From NCBI GenBank assembly GCA_019456145.1, contig VRUL01000014.1, forward strand, positions 1 to 64,000: a stretch of 64,000 nucleotides of DNA, in the 5' to 3' direction. How positions within the stretch are numbered: the stretch's first letter is position 1; each line of letters opens with the position of its first letter. Under the pieces are notes generated by a model, which saw nothing but the letters and a program-made list of their open reading frames with translations, ran no database searches and was not told where the DNA came from. The stretch is from Planctomycetota bacterium. Lineage in GTDB: Bacteria > Planctomycetota > Phycisphaerae > Sedimentisphaerales > Anaerobacaceae. Shown here one piece after another: positions 28,114 through 38,150 of the stretch. The position numbers and the translations under genes are program-made.

Positions 28114-28274
28114 AACTCTCCGGCATTGGATAAGTCTTTTTGGGAAGCCATATGCTCAAGATTGAACGCTGCCTCTGACAGTTTCTTTGCTCCCACATTC
28201 CCAGCTTCTCCTTTTAAAGCATGAGCATGCGATCTGGCTTCTTTTGCATTACCTGCCTCTATATCGGCAAACAT
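28110..28274 (-). CDS. 5'-truncated HPt (histidine phosphotransfer) domain protein
   Basis: A 54-residue frame from ATG 28274. It contains the phospho-acceptor signature ARSHAHALKGEAGNVGA (His18 in HALKG), as in CheA/BarA HPt domains (compare AHTLKGxAGNxGA). A full HPt domain has about 100 residues; here the first helix is missing and an in-frame TAG lies 9 bases before the ATG, so the 5' end was lost. The residual part still overlaps cheD by GTGA. Whether it is translated and folded is doubtful. Confidence 0.6.
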   Translation of the reverse strand: MFADIEAGNAKEARSHAHALKGEAGNVGAKKLSEAAFNLEHMASQKDLSNAGEL

Positions 28275-28456
28275 AGACCGCTACTTTCGGTTTACCCTTG
28301 ATTATGCAGCTGTGATTTATAGGACGAAATGACGTAGTTGAAATGTAGACCAAAGAGGGCGTCTGGCTTGGCGTTTGGGAGTGGAAAACAGCAGACTTCT
28401 ATGGACAGCAGCAGACAGGCCAACTGCACTGAGGAGAGTAAAACCCGCAATTCTAC

Positions 28457-28529
28457 TGAGCGATGTAGGGCTCGAACCTACGACCTGCTGATTAAGAGTC
28501 AGCTGCTCTACCAACTGAGCTAATCGCCC
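28457..28529 (-). tRNA. tRNA-Lys (anticodon CTT)
   Basis: The minus strand folds as a full cloverleaf: acceptor GGGCGAT/ATCGCTC with one G-U pair, D-loop AGTTGGTA, anticodon stem GCTGA/TCAGC with loop CTCTTAA (anticodon CTT), T-arm GTAGG-TTCGAGC-CCTAC, discriminator A. The terminal CCA is not encoded. It lies about 180 bases from the truncated HPt gene. Confidence 0.96.
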
Positions 28530-28678
28530 TTAGCTGCTATAAAGCAATAGCAAATCCAACTTTGAAATAAAAGAGGATTCTAATAAACTTCCGGTCAACT
28601 TATACAAAAATGGACGGTATTGCAAGAAGATAAAGGTAAAATATTGTCACATTAGTTCTGATTTACATCAGGCCAACG

Positions 28679-30295
28679 CTATCGTGCCACGACTGGAAGC
28701 AGAATATGGGATGGATGTTTTGCGTCCAGGTAAATAGTGTTAGTTGCCACCTTAGTCTCATCATCCATGCCTGATGGCTTACCCGTGTTAGGATTAGGTT
28801 CAAAACGCGGGGAATTGCTGGATGATACGGCAACTCGAATTCGATGGCCCGGGCTAAAGACCAGACTCGTGGACCATAAATCAATTTCATACTCATAAAT
28901 CTTACCGGATTCGATCAACTCACTTTTCTCTATAGACTTTCGATGCCGAGCCCGAATGATTCCGTCCAGCACAATCATGCTTCGGCCATCCGGATAGACA
29001 TCACAAAGTTTGGCAGTAAAGTCAGTATCCGTGGCCGTTGAAGACGCCCAAAGCTTGACCTTGACAGGACCTGTAATCTCTACTGGTTTTTTCAGCTTCT
29101 TGGAAGTGAAAAGCAGGACATCCGGGCGTTCTTCAACCGGTCGCTGGTCTCTGGGCCCTTTTTTTATGATAAGGTTGGCCCCGCCGATAGTAGGAACAGG
29201 ATTGTTTGGATCATATTTATAAGAAAGTGAAATATCGGCTTTTTTGGAAGGGCGCGGGCGTAATTTTCCCTTGGCATTGAAATAGAAAGGTTTTAACTTT
29301 GCCGGAACAGGCCAATCTTCCGCAGTTTTCCAGACATTGGCATTGTTTTTGGAGTCAGCCGGGTCGCCCATGACAAAATACTGCACAATAGGGATATCAT
29401 CGATCCCTTTGCCGTTTTTCTTCATCCATACATCAAACCAGTTGAACATACTGACGGGTTTGGGATATTCAGTATTGGGAAAGACCAAGTCTTCTGAGCG
29501 ACCATGCCCATACGGGCCCATAACCAGTCTGCATTTACCACGGGCACCCTTGTCACCATTCTTTTGTACAGTAAGAAAACTATTGATGCTACCGGCATTG
29601 AAAATATCATACCAGCCGCCAAGGAACAATACGGGGACATTGACGCGATGAGCTACGAGTTCGGGATCAAACTGTTTGCAGAAATCGTCGTAATCCGAGT
29701 GCGCCCGCATCTCTTTTAGATTCTCGGGACTGAATTTGTTTCCATTCATCCAACCTTCCACTAAACTTTTGCGAAAAGCACCACCCTGATAAGAGGCCTG
29801 GCGGTACATGCTGGAAAACGCGACGGCAACGTACTGGCAAACCAGATGCGGCGGTCGGCTGGGGGCCATCATATTCTGTGTGATGCCATTTGCACTTGCA
29901 CCGACAGTGCCAACTTTGCCATCGCACCATTTTTGAGCTGCGGTCCATTCCACGGTGTCGTATCCGTCCTGATGTTTACCCCATCCATCGTGTCCGAAGA
30001 CAGGATAATCCATACCTTCGGAGCCGAATCTTCCTCGAATGTCCTGCGAGACAAAGGCATATCCGTGTTGATTCGCCACCGATGCCTGTCCCTGGGCCCC
30101 ACCCTTTCCATAAGGTGTCCGAAACAGGATTACAGGCCAAGGACCCCTGCCGTCAGGAAGATAAACATCTGTTGCCAACTTCACCCCGTCCCGCATGGGG
30201 ACCATAACCGTCTGAACCGGTTTCGCATAGCAAAGGGCAGCGGTGATTAAAACGACGGCAAGGGTGATTTTTATGATAGCAGTTCTTTTTCGCAT
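28679..30295 (-). CDS. Secreted CocE/NonD-family alpha/beta-hydrolase (X-Pro dipeptidyl-peptidase S15-like)
   Basis: Protein of 538 residues with a signal peptide (residues 1-24) and a very strong AAAGGAGG before ATG. The S15/CocE domain shows DIRGRFGSEG and the nucleophile elbow GASANG (Ser134). The C-terminal jelly roll (about 350-538) has PVEITGPVKVKLWASSTATD and SSNSPRFEPNPNTG, typical of PepX_C. Members hydrolyse X-Pro peptides, cocaine esters or acylated antibiotics; the natural substrate here could be a peptide or ester. Monocistronic, divergent from the Gfo/Idh gene at 30660. Confidence 0.88.
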   Translation of the reverse strand: MRKRTAIIKITLAVVLITAALCYAKPVQTVMVPMRDGVKLATDVYLPDGRGPWPVILFRTPYGKGGAQGQASVANQHGYAFVSQDIRGRFGSEGMDYPVFGHDGWGKHQDGYDTVEWTAAQKWCDGKVGTVGASANGITQNMMAPSRPPHLVCQYVAVAFSSMYRQASYQGGAFRKSLVEGWMNGNKFSPENLKEMRAHSDYDDFCKQFDPELVAHRVNVPVLFLGGWYDIFNAGSINSFLTVQKNGDKGARGKCRLVMGPYGHGRSEDLVFPNTEYPKPVSMFNWFDVWMKKNGKGIDDIPIVQYFVMGDPADSKNNANVWKTAEDWPVPAKLKPFYFNAKGKLRPRPSKKADISLSYKYDPNNPVPTIGGANLIIKKGPRDQRPVEERPDVLLFTSKKLKKPVEITGPVKVKLWASSTATDTDFTAKLCDVYPDGRSMIVLDGIIRARHRKSIEKSELIESGKIYEYEIDLWSTSLVFSPGHRIRVAVSSSNSPRFEPNPNTGKPSGMDDETKVATNTIYLDAKHPSHILLPVVAR

Positions 30296-30659
30296 AATAT
30301 CCTCCTTTACCCAAACTCCAAGACCTTAATATTTTAAGGTAATAGCAGCCGGTTACATACCAAAGGAAATAACTACAGCAATTGCTTATAAATACACAAA
30401 ATTCCGTAAAATTACAACCCTCTGGTCACCGTTTTCGAAAAACACACTTTTACAAGCCGATGAGAGGCAAATATTTGCAAAAGGTGCTGGAATTGGGCCG
30501 CCTAATGGAGTATTATGTCAGACGAACAGGAGAATGGTCGTTAACGAGTAGGGTATGAATTTTTCATCGACTCAGTGTGCCCACTTTTCATTAAAGCGGC
30601 CTGTAAAATGAAAGATGTTCAATGAATTATGTTGCGCTGTGTATTCTTAGGAGAAAAAA
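30296..30659. other. Divergent intergenic region upstream of CocE-like and Gfo/Idh genes
   Basis: 364 bases with no gene. The CocE leader holds an inverted repeat CCTTAA-TATT-TTAAGG at 30324-30339, 28 bases before its ATG, which might be a leader hairpin or operator. No convincing promoter hexamers were found. Confidence 0.45.
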
Positions 30660-32009
30660 ATGAAATCAATAAATCGCAGAGAATTTTTGAAAGGTTCGAT
30701 AGGTGCCGCTTCAACGTTCACGGTTTTATCTCACAACAAGAGTCTGGGGGCTGCAAACAAGGTGGTTTTGGGGATAATGGGAGTAGGTGGTCGTGGACGC
30801 GCGCTTTTGAGTAGTCTGGTGAAAAGGTCTGACGTTAAGATTAAATACATCTGCGACGCAGATACTCGAAGCTATGGGCCGGCAGCAGAAATAGTGATGG
30901 AAGGCCACAACTACAAGCCGAAATTTGTGCAGGATTTTCGGAAGATGCTCGACGACCCGCAAGTCAATGCAATTGTTATAGCGACTTCGGACCGCTGGCA
31001 TGCATTAGGTACCATAATGGCCTGCCAGGCGGGAAAAGATGTCTATGTTGAAAAACCACTATCGCTGAGCATTTGGGACGGCAGAAAGATGGTTGAGGCT
31101 GCTCGTAAATATAACAGGGTAGTTCAGGTTGGGATTCAAAGCCGCAGCGCCCCCTATACCGATAAAGCTGCTGATTACATCCGCAGCGGCAAACTGGGAG
31201 ACGTTTATCTGGCCCGCGTGTTTCTTATGCAAGAAGCCGGGCCTATCCATGTTGCCGGCGTACAGCCTGTTCCTGAAGGCCTGGATTATGATTTATGGTG
31301 CGGCCCGTCGCCCAAGTTGCCCTATCGGCCGGGTAGATGGTTCTGGAGGCTGTGGGATTTCTATGTCGGGTATATTATGGCTGATATGACCCACCAGATT
31401 GATTTAGTGCGATACCTGACTGGCAAGGAATATCCTGACACTGTCTGTAATGCAGGGGGAGTGTACCACTTCAACGACGGCAGAGAGCAGCCGGACACAC
31501 AATTTACGACGTTTGAATTCGGTAAACTTTCCTTACTCTTTGAAGCGTCACTCTGGTCGCCTTATATGCACCGAATTGTCCACTTAAAAGACAAGACCAA
31601 ATTCCCCGACTGGCCCTTCAGCGCAACGAAGGTGGAAATATGCGGAACTAAAGGTTTTATGTGTTTCGGCAGACATGGCGGTGGATGGCAGGTATTCGAA
31701 GGGGACAGTAATGTCCGAGAGAGCAAAGCAGTTGTGTCAGTGCCGGCCACCTACAAATTCGGGAGCATCGTCGACCTTCACTTTGATGATTTCATAAACT
31801 GCATACGCACCCGAAAGAAACCTAAAGGGGATGTTGAAGAAGCGCACCTGTCAATGTTGCTTTGTCATCTTGCCAACATCTCATACCGGGTTGGAAACCG
31901 TAAACTTAAATTTGACGGCGCAACTGAAAAATTTGTCGCAGACAGCGAAGCCAACAAATACTTAAAGGCCAACTACAGAAAGCCCTGGGTTGTGCCAGAG
32001 AAGGTATAA
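30660..32009 (+). CDS. Tat-exported Gfo/Idh/MocA-family oxidoreductase
   Basis: Protein of 449 residues with a twin-arginine signal (NRREFLKGSIGAASTF). The Rossmann motif is GIMGVGGRGRALL, and the EKP signature is present in YVEKPLSLS, so catalytic Glu/Lys are intact. The C-terminal domain has VQVGIQSRSAPY and WRLWDFYVGYIMADMTHQID. Such enzymes oxidise sugars or act as NAD-dependent glycosidases. AGGAG precedes ATG closely. Head of a plus-strand run into the SUMF1 protein 43 bases later. Confidence 0.9.
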   Translation: MKSINRREFLKGSIGAASTFTVLSHNKSLGAANKVVLGIMGVGGRGRALLSSLVKRSDVKIKYICDADTRSYGPAAEIVMEGHNYKPKFVQDFRKMLDDPQVNAIVIATSDRWHALGTIMACQAGKDVYVEKPLSLSIWDGRKMVEAARKYNRVVQVGIQSRSAPYTDKAADYIRSGKLGDVYLARVFLMQEAGPIHVAGVQPVPEGLDYDLWCGPSPKLPYRPGRWFWRLWDFYVGYIMADMTHQIDLVRYLTGKEYPDTVCNAGGVYHFNDGREQPDTQFTTFEFGKLSLLFEASLWSPYMHRIVHLKDKTKFPDWPFSATKVEICGTKGFMCFGRHGGGWQVFEGDSNVRESKAVVSVPATYKFGSIVDLHFDDFINCIRTRKKPKGDVEEAHLSMLLCHLANISYRVGNRKLKFDGATEKFVADSEANKYLKANYRKPWVVPEKV

Positions 32010-32052
32010 GGACCGCTGAGGACAGAATTGATCAGGTTTTGAAGGAAATAAG

Positions 32053-33231
32053 ATGTCCAAAAGGATTTTTTTTTTAGTAGTAGTATATTTAATCTGCGGT
32101 AATTTCACTGATGCCAAGTGGATCGAGATTAGCAATCAAAAGGCAACACAGGAGCAGACCGAATTGGGCGGCCCTCGAATAGTTATAGAATACGACATAA
32201 ATGACAAGGAGATTTCAAAGGATTTCCCGTTATATGTCTTTGTCCACTGGAGCAAGGATTCAGGAACTACGTGGGAATTACTTTCAATGGAGCATCTGCA
32301 AGGCAATGGTTACGGCCTTGTAGAAAGTCCGGGGCATAAAAAGATTGTCTGGTGGGGCACAACTGAAACGAGCTTCGGCGAATCCGGTGAGACAGGCATG
32401 GCGAACCTTAATAAATCAAAAATGATAATTCGTGGAATCAAGATGTTGCGAGTGCCGGCAGGAGAATTCAAGATGAAGAGCCTGCCGGGCGGAGGCTATG
32501 ATGAGTCAAAAAGCCAGGAGCCTGTTGATAAACTGCCATTGTTTTATATCGCAAAATACGAAACGACGGTTTCCATGTATACACAATATCTAAACAAAAC
32601 CGGTAGAGAAGGAACAGGGTGGAATCAGCGAATGTCGGACAGCCGCCGCTGCGGCATTGTTCAGAAAGGCTCCGCTCCTAATTTTACATACAGTGTAAAG
32701 CAAGGCAGAGCAAACTATCCGGTTACATACGTATCGTGGTACGATGCAGTGGCGTTTCTGAGGTGGTGCGGCTTGAGACTGCCAAGCGAAGCGGAATGGG
32801 AAAAGGCTATTCGTGGAGGAATTTATTTAGATGGCAACAAAACAAAGCAGCGTAAAAATCCACTGCCTGAGAGAAAATATCCATGGGGAAATGAATCGCC
32901 AAACGCCAAGGGTGTTTATCGATGTAATTATGATGGTGATGATGATGGATTCCCGTATACGGCTCCGGTAGGCAGTTTTGATAAATTCAATAGTCCTTAT
33001 GGAGCCTGTGATATGGCTGGAAACGTTGCGGAGTGGACCTTAGACTGGTATTCAACTTCGTACCATGTCGGATTAGATGGGTTCAGAATGGTGCGAGGTG
33101 GTTCGTGGATGGCTGTACCGTTTGCCTGTGATGCTATTACGGGCGCTACTCAACTTCCACTGAAAGAAAGCAGTATCATGGGATTTCGAGGTAGTTATGG
33201 GACCATGCAAATCAGGCTGACGAATCATTAA
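32053..33231 (+). CDS. Secreted SUMF1-domain protein, probably not an active FGE
   Basis: Protein of 392 residues: signal peptide (1-21), an N-terminal beta domain (about 22-130), and a SUMF1/formylglycine-generating-type domain (about 134-385) with MLRVPAGEFKM, FYIAKYETTVSMYTQYLN, LRLPSEAEWEKA and GNVAEWTLDWY. In FGE, two copper-binding cysteines sit in the GGSWxCxxxxC region. Here GGSWMAVPFAC keeps the second (Cys359) but has Ala at the first (354). Sulfatase activation is therefore doubtful; many SUMF1-fold proteins bind glycans or other ligands. Downstream of a Gfo/Idh gene. Confidence 0.82.
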   Translation: MSKRIFFLVVVYLICGNFTDAKWIEISNQKATQEQTELGGPRIVIEYDINDKEISKDFPLYVFVHWSKDSGTTWELLSMEHLQGNGYGLVESPGHKKIVWWGTTETSFGESGETGMANLNKSKMIIRGIKMLRVPAGEFKMKSLPGGGYDESKSQEPVDKLPLFYIAKYETTVSMYTQYLNKTGREGTGWNQRMSDSRRCGIVQKGSAPNFTYSVKQGRANYPVTYVSWYDAVAFLRWCGLRLPSEAEWEKAIRGGIYLDGNKTKQRKNPLPERKYPWGNESPNAKGVYRCNYDGDDDGFPYTAPVGSFDKFNSPYGACDMAGNVAEWTLDWYSTSYHVGLDGFRMVRGGSWMAVPFACDAITGATQLPLKESSIMGFRGSYGTMQIRLTNH

Positions 33232-33452
33232 CCAACCAAGGCCTTTGATATTAGCATTAATGAGGTGGGTGAGAGAGGCGCACTCTTTTATACGGAAAAA
33301 AGATATGAAAACTATCTTGGCGCTTCGTTACCTTTTCTTTACATTATTACTTTCGAAAGTGCTCAACTATATTTCGTGAATAGTGATATGGTAATTTCGT
33401 TTCGAGTTTATGGTGGCGTGAAATAATGCATGAATTCAGGGAGGATAGAAAA

Positions 33453-36400
33453 ATGACAAGCTTTAGGAGAAATATTCTTACAGTTTTAATTTTAGTCAGT
33501 CTGTTATCAATTCTTCCAGGATTGACTCTGGCAAGGGTCAAAGCGTGGGAGGGCACGATAACAATTCCCACCAATGGATGGGCAGAAGATGTTAATCCGA
33601 AGTTCTGGGCCCTGGAAAGCGAGGTTAAATTCTCTACGACGGTCAAAGGCTCCATCGTTTACCCTTATACGATGCAGGACCACCTCTACAGGACCAAGAC
33701 AGACCGAACCTATAAAGCCCTTTTTCTTGAAAATGAATACCTGAAAATCACGTGTATTCCTGAATTAGGCGGCCGACTGCATTCGGTCTACGACAAAGTC
33801 AAACAGAAGGAAATGTTCCACATCAACAGCGTGATTAAGCCGGGTATGATTGCCATGCGTGGTGCCTGGATAAGCGGCGGTGTCGAATGGAACTTCGGAC
33901 CTCATGGACATACCGTCACAATTCTCTCGCCGGTCGACGCACTGATAGGAACGAATTCAGGCGGCTCAGCATACATCGAGATAAACAACATCGAAAAAAT
34001 CTTCCGTAACCGCTGGACAGTCCGAGTTACTCTGCATCCGGGAAAAGCCTATCTCGATGAGCGAATTCGTATTTTTAATCCCACTGATGCGGTGAATCCA
34101 TACTACTTCTGGAACTGCACGGCTTTTCCAAACCGGGCAGGTACACGTTTTATCTATCCGATGACGCTCGGGACAGACCATAACGGAACTAAATTCTTCA
34201 CATGGCCTATCCACGAAGGCAAGGACCTGTCATGGCTCAAGAATTATGAGACATCTTCCTCTGTTTTTTCCGTAGACTGTACCTTCGACTTCTTTGGCGC
34301 TTACGATGTTGACGCAGACCGCGGTATCGTGCAAGTGGCAGACCACCGTAAGCTGAGCGGGAAAAAGGCCTGGACATGGGGGACCTGGGACTTTGGCCTG
34401 GTAAGCCAAAAGAACCTTACCGATGACGATGGCCCATACATAGAGGTCCAGAGCGGGCCACTTCCGACACAATCCGACTATGGGATGTTATTGCCAAGAG
34501 GTGAGGTCTCGTGGCAAGAGTGGTGGTATCCTGTACATGGGCTTGGGGACGGTTTCGAATATGCCACAAAGGACGTGGCTGTTCAGACCATCCAGAAGGA
34601 CGGCAAGCTCCAGTTGCGTATGCTCGCAACGGGAAAGTTCGACAGGAGCATATGCATCATCTCACAAGGAGGTCGGCAACTTCTCAATAAACGCTTAGAC
34701 CTTTCTTACGCAGAGCCCCGGATACTTACGCTTTCCCCCGCACCACAATCATCCGTCGATGTCATTATCAAGGCTAAAGATGGCAGTATCCTGGCTTCGT
34801 TTGATACTCCTTTGTCTATTCCAAAGGTTTCTCCGCCTGCCCGCGCCAAGTATCTCAGCAAAAGCGATGAAGAACTTACCTTCGAGGAGAAGTACCTCAG
34901 AGGTCTCAAGTATGACCTTGCAACAAATCGTAAAAAGGCGCGTGAGTACTATGAAAAGTCCTTAGAGGATGATTCTGAATATTCGCTTGCGCTGCGCGGC
35001 CTGGCCGTGCTCGATATCGAGTCGGGACTTTATCATGACGCGATTGAGCGACTGGAAAAAGCATTGGCTCGCGATGCCAGTGACGGATTGTCGTGGTTTT
35101 TCCTGGGTGTATGTCATTTGAAATTAAGAGGAGAAAAAGAAACGCTCAGGTGCGCATACAAAACTGCGGGGTGCTTTGGTACCGCATCTCTTGGCTATGA
35201 CCTTGCCGGCCGTGCTTATATGCGGCTGGGAGATCCGTCAAAAGCTTTGGGGGCCTTCGAAAAAGCGGTGCAACTTAATCTAAGGGACACCAAGACAAAG
35301 AACCATCTGCTATTGGCCTTGTATGCTTCAGGGGACACCAAGTCGGCATACAATCAGGCCAGAGAGATTATTGCTGCAAAGCCTACAGATTTGGTCTCAA
35401 GGGCGCTGGTCGCAATGCAGGACCGTAGAGAAATGTCTCGCTTTGTGAAGAAAGCGCGAGGCTTTGTCGGTGAATATGATTTTGAAATGTTGGAGACGAG
35501 TCTTGCTTTTGCAGAATTAGGGCTGGAGAATGAGGCATCCAAGCTGCTTTCAGCGTGTATCGAGGCGGTCCCGAAAACTGAACGGAATCCACTGCCGCTT
35601 TATTACCTGGCTTATTTCGCATCAAGGCAGGGGAAAGAAAGAATTGCCCGGGCGTATCTTAGCAAGGCTGGGCGGATGGACAAGGACTACGTATTTCCAT
35701 CGCGGCCTGAAGCATTGAAAGTGTTTAAGTACGCAGTTAAGGCGAATTCTGATGATGCATACGCACATTTGTACCTTGGTAATCTTTACGGGAATTTTGG
35801 TCGGGTTGATGAAGCTGCCAGCCACTGGCGAAGAGCCTGCGAACTGGATACATCCTTAAGTATCGCATTTCGTAATCTCGGCCTTTATGCCTGGGCGGTG
35901 GAGGAGGATTTGACGAAAGCTGCAGATTCCTACCGTAAAGCTATCACGGCCAGGCCTAAAGACCAGACGCTGTATCGTGATTTAGCGGATATTCTATTAG
36001 CCGGAAACAAGCGAATCGAAGCGATAAAGGTTATGGAATCTACACCGTTCGAGAAGCTCAGACGCGCTGACATAATTATAATGCTCGCCCAGGCTTATAC
36101 GGATGAAAAAATGTATACCGATGCGATTGATTTATTAGAGTCGACGCCGTACTTTGTCAACTGGGAGGGTCAGACAATCACCTGGGACCTTTTCCATAAA
36201 GCACATCTGGAGCGAGGCCGGAAGCGATTTGAGAAAAAAGATTTCAAAGGTGCTTTAGAAGACTTCGATGCGTCACTGACTTATCCTGAAAACATAGGTG
36301 TCGGCCGGTCGAACAAACCTCAAGAGGCACGGGCCCAGTACTGGAGGGGAAAGGCACTGGAAGGACTTGAACGTCTTGAGGAAGCTTACTCAGCCTGGAA

Positions 36401-36494
36401 CAAGGGAAAGGCCGGACTTGAAGGTTCAAAGGAACAGGACAAATACCGAGAACTCTGCAAAAAAGCGATCTTGACACACAAGTGGCTGCTTTGA
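33453..36494 (+). CDS. Secreted DUF5107 and tetratricopeptide-repeat protein
   Basis: Protein of 1013 residues. ATG 33453 has GGAGGA 7 bases upstream, better than the in-frame ATG at 33426. A signal peptide (ILTVLILVSLLSILPGLTLA) is followed by a DUF5107 beta domain (about 45-340), related to aldose-epimerase-like supersandwiches, with FLENEYLKITCIPELGGRLHSVYD. Then about 15 TPR-like helical pairs run from roughly 465 to 1005. DUF5107 proteins often sit beside glycan utilisation genes and may bind sugars, while the TPR part mediates protein contacts. Leads the run to the symporter (46-base gap). Confidence 0.85.
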   Translation: MTSFRRNILTVLILVSLLSILPGLTLARVKAWEGTITIPTNGWAEDVNPKFWALESEVKFSTTVKGSIVYPYTMQDHLYRTKTDRTYKALFLENEYLKITCIPELGGRLHSVYDKVKQKEMFHINSVIKPGMIAMRGAWISGGVEWNFGPHGHTVTILSPVDALIGTNSGGSAYIEINNIEKIFRNRWTVRVTLHPGKAYLDERIRIFNPTDAVNPYYFWNCTAFPNRAGTRFIYPMTLGTDHNGTKFFTWPIHEGKDLSWLKNYETSSSVFSVDCTFDFFGAYDVDADRGIVQVADHRKLSGKKAWTWGTWDFGLVSQKNLTDDDGPYIEVQSGPLPTQSDYGMLLPRGEVSWQEWWYPVHGLGDGFEYATKDVAVQTIQKDGKLQLRMLATGKFDRSICIISQGGRQLLNKRLDLSYAEPRILTLSPAPQSSVDVIIKAKDGSILASFDTPLSIPKVSPPARAKYLSKSDEELTFEEKYLRGLKYDLATNRKKAREYYEKSLEDDSEYSLALRGLAVLDIESGLYHDAIERLEKALARDASDGLSWFFLGVCHLKLRGEKETLRCAYKTAGCFGTASLGYDLAGRAYMRLGDPSKALGAFEKAVQLNLRDTKTKNHLLLALYASGDTKSAYNQAREIIAAKPTDLVSRALVAMQDRREMSRFVKKARGFVGEYDFEMLETSLAFAELGLENEASKLLSACIEAVPKTERNPLPLYYLAYFASRQGKERIARAYLSKAGRMDKDYVFPSRPEALKVFKYAVKANSDDAYAHLYLGNLYGNFGRVDEAASHWRRACELDTSLSIAFRNLGLYAWAVEEDLTKAADSYRKAITARPKDQTLYRDLADILLAGNKRIEAIKVMESTPFEKLRRADIIIMLAQAYTDEKMYTDAIDLLESTPYFVNWEGQTITWDLFHKAHLERGRKRFEKKDFKGALEDFDASLTYPENIGVGRSNKPQEARAQYWRGKALEGLERLEEAYSAWNKGKAGLEGSKEQDKYRELCKKAILTHKWLL

Positions 36495-36539
36495 CCCGGG
36501 AACAAGAGGATGATAGTCGACACATAAGCAGGAGACATT

Positions 36540-38144
36540 ATGGACCTGAGTGCTTTTGGAATTGAAAGCAATTTTACCAATTTAGACTGGTGCATTGTTA
36601 TCGGGTACCTGTTGGTCATTGTAGCTATTGGAGTCTATATAAAACGCTACATCAGCAATGTTACAGATTTCATGGTTGCGGGACGAGGCTTAAAAACTTT
36701 TCTGGGCGTTGCGACAATGATCGGGACCGAATTGGGTCTGGTTACGGTAATGTATTCGTCGCAAAAGGGCTTCACCGGACTATTTGCAGCCTTTCATATA
36801 GCATTTGCCTCTGCTATTGTGTCCCTGGTTGTCGGCCTGACAGGATTTATTGTCGTGCCGCTGCGAAGAATGAAAGTGATGACCATCCCGGAATATTACG
36901 AGAAGCGCTTCGGGCATGGCGTGCGGATTTTAGGAGGAGTCATATTAGCCTTTTCCGGCATTCTAAATATGGGAATGTTCCTTAAAGCAGGCTCGATTTT
37001 TGTGATGGGTATCACGGGGATGAACTCGGATCGTGACCTTAAGATAATAATGAGTGTCCTTCTTGGGATGGTGCTTTTATACACCACCATGGGCGGGATG
37101 GTCTCAGTGGTGGTCCTCGATTATATCCAGTTTGTGGTTTTATCCTTCAGCCTTTTGGCAACCAGTGTTTTTGCCATCAGATATCTTGGCTGGAGTAACA
37201 TTATTGATACGGTATCGCAATTAAAAGGAGAAGCCGGTTTTAATCCTTTCGACAATAAAGGATTCGGCAGTTCATACGTGATATGGATGTTTTTCTTAGG
37301 GCTGGTCAATTGCGCGATTTGGCAAACGGCCGTGATACGCGCATGCTCAGCCGAAAATGTAAAAACAGTCAAGAAACTCTATACCTTTGCTTCTGTCGGG
37401 TGGCTGGTTCGGTTTTTATTACCGTGCTTTTTTGGGATTTCGGCTTTTGTATTCATTGCACAGCACCCAACACTCAAGAACGTATTTTTGCCGGAAGGCT
37501 CTGTTGCCGATTCCCAAACGACGTTGATGGCAATGCCGGTCTTCCTGAGCCAAATCCTTCCTGCCGGACTTATCGGTATTGTTTCGGCAGGTATGTTAGC
37601 TGCGTTTATGTCCACTCACGACAGTTACCTGTTATGCTGGAGTTCGGTTCTGACACAAGATGTGGTGGCCCCCTTGTTCAAAAACGGATTGTCATCAAAA
37701 ACGCGTTTGCTGCTGACACGAATTTTTATCGTATCTATCGGGATTTTTATTCTGATTTGGGGACTCTGGTACGATTTAGGTCAGGACTTGTGGGACTATA
37801 TGGCTATTTCCGGAGCTATTTATTTCACCGGAGCCATCGCATTGCTGGTCTTTGGTATTTACTGGAAGCGTGCCAGTAAAACCGGGGCGTATTTGGCCTT
37901 GATTTGTGGATTTGGATCACTCATAGGACTAAAGCCGGTTCAAGCCCCATTGAGTCCCCTGATATTTCGTTTTTCTTCTTTTCTTTCTTCCTGTCGATTC
38001 GGTTCCATTTTAGGAATAAAGCCTGTTGAAGAGCTATCGAGTGCGATTGTCGGACTGACTGCTATAACGTGTGCGATAACGCTCATGGTAGTCGGCTCTT
38101 TAATATTTCCGGATCGTAATAGCCCCTCAGAGCAGAAGGAGTAG
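36540..38144 (+). CDS. Sodium:solute symporter (SSS family)
   Basis: Protein of 534 residues with 13-14 predicted transmembrane helices. The start DFMVAGRGLKTFLGVATMIGTELG is the typical TM1-TM2 of SSS transporters, and SAGMLAAFMSTHDSYLLCWSSVLTQDVV is the conserved TM8-type region (A-x-x-S-T-x-D-S). AGGAG precedes ATG. It imports an organic solute with Na+; the neighbourhood (DUF5107-TPR, small membrane protein, UroD-like) suggests a sugar or small organic acid, but this is inference. Confidence 0.92.
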   Translation: MDLSAFGIESNFTNLDWCIVIGYLLVIVAIGVYIKRYISNVTDFMVAGRGLKTFLGVATMIGTELGLVTVMYSSQKGFTGLFAAFHIAFASAIVSLVVGLTGFIVVPLRRMKVMTIPEYYEKRFGHGVRILGGVILAFSGILNMGMFLKAGSIFVMGITGMNSDRDLKIIMSVLLGMVLLYTTMGGMVSVVVLDYIQFVVLSFSLLATSVFAIRYLGWSNIIDTVSQLKGEAGFNPFDNKGFGSSYVIWMFFLGLVNCAIWQTAVIRACSAENVKTVKKLYTFASVGWLVRFLLPCFFGISAFVFIAQHPTLKNVFLPEGSVADSQTTLMAMPVFLSQILPAGLIGIVSAGMLAAFMSTHDSYLLCWSSVLTQDVVAPLFKNGLSSKTRLLLTRIFIVSIGIFILIWGLWYDLGQDLWDYMAISGAIYFTGAIALLVFGIYWKRASKTGAYLALICGFGSLIGLKPVQAPLSPLIFRFSSFLSSCRFGSILGIKPVEELSSAIVGLTAITCAITLMVVGSLIFPDRNSPSEQKE

Positions 38145-38150
38145 CACAAT

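Noticed and set aside
28317..28523. Protein-like frames on both strands (for example VEQLTLNQQVVGSSPTSLS) overlapping tRNA-Lys.
   Set aside because: This is the well-known false translation of a tRNA gene; the cloverleaf explains the sequence.
33305..33379. A 24-codon plus-strand frame resembling a short signal peptide.
   Set aside because: Too short, weak ribosome-binding site and no cleavage or downstream domain; likely chance.
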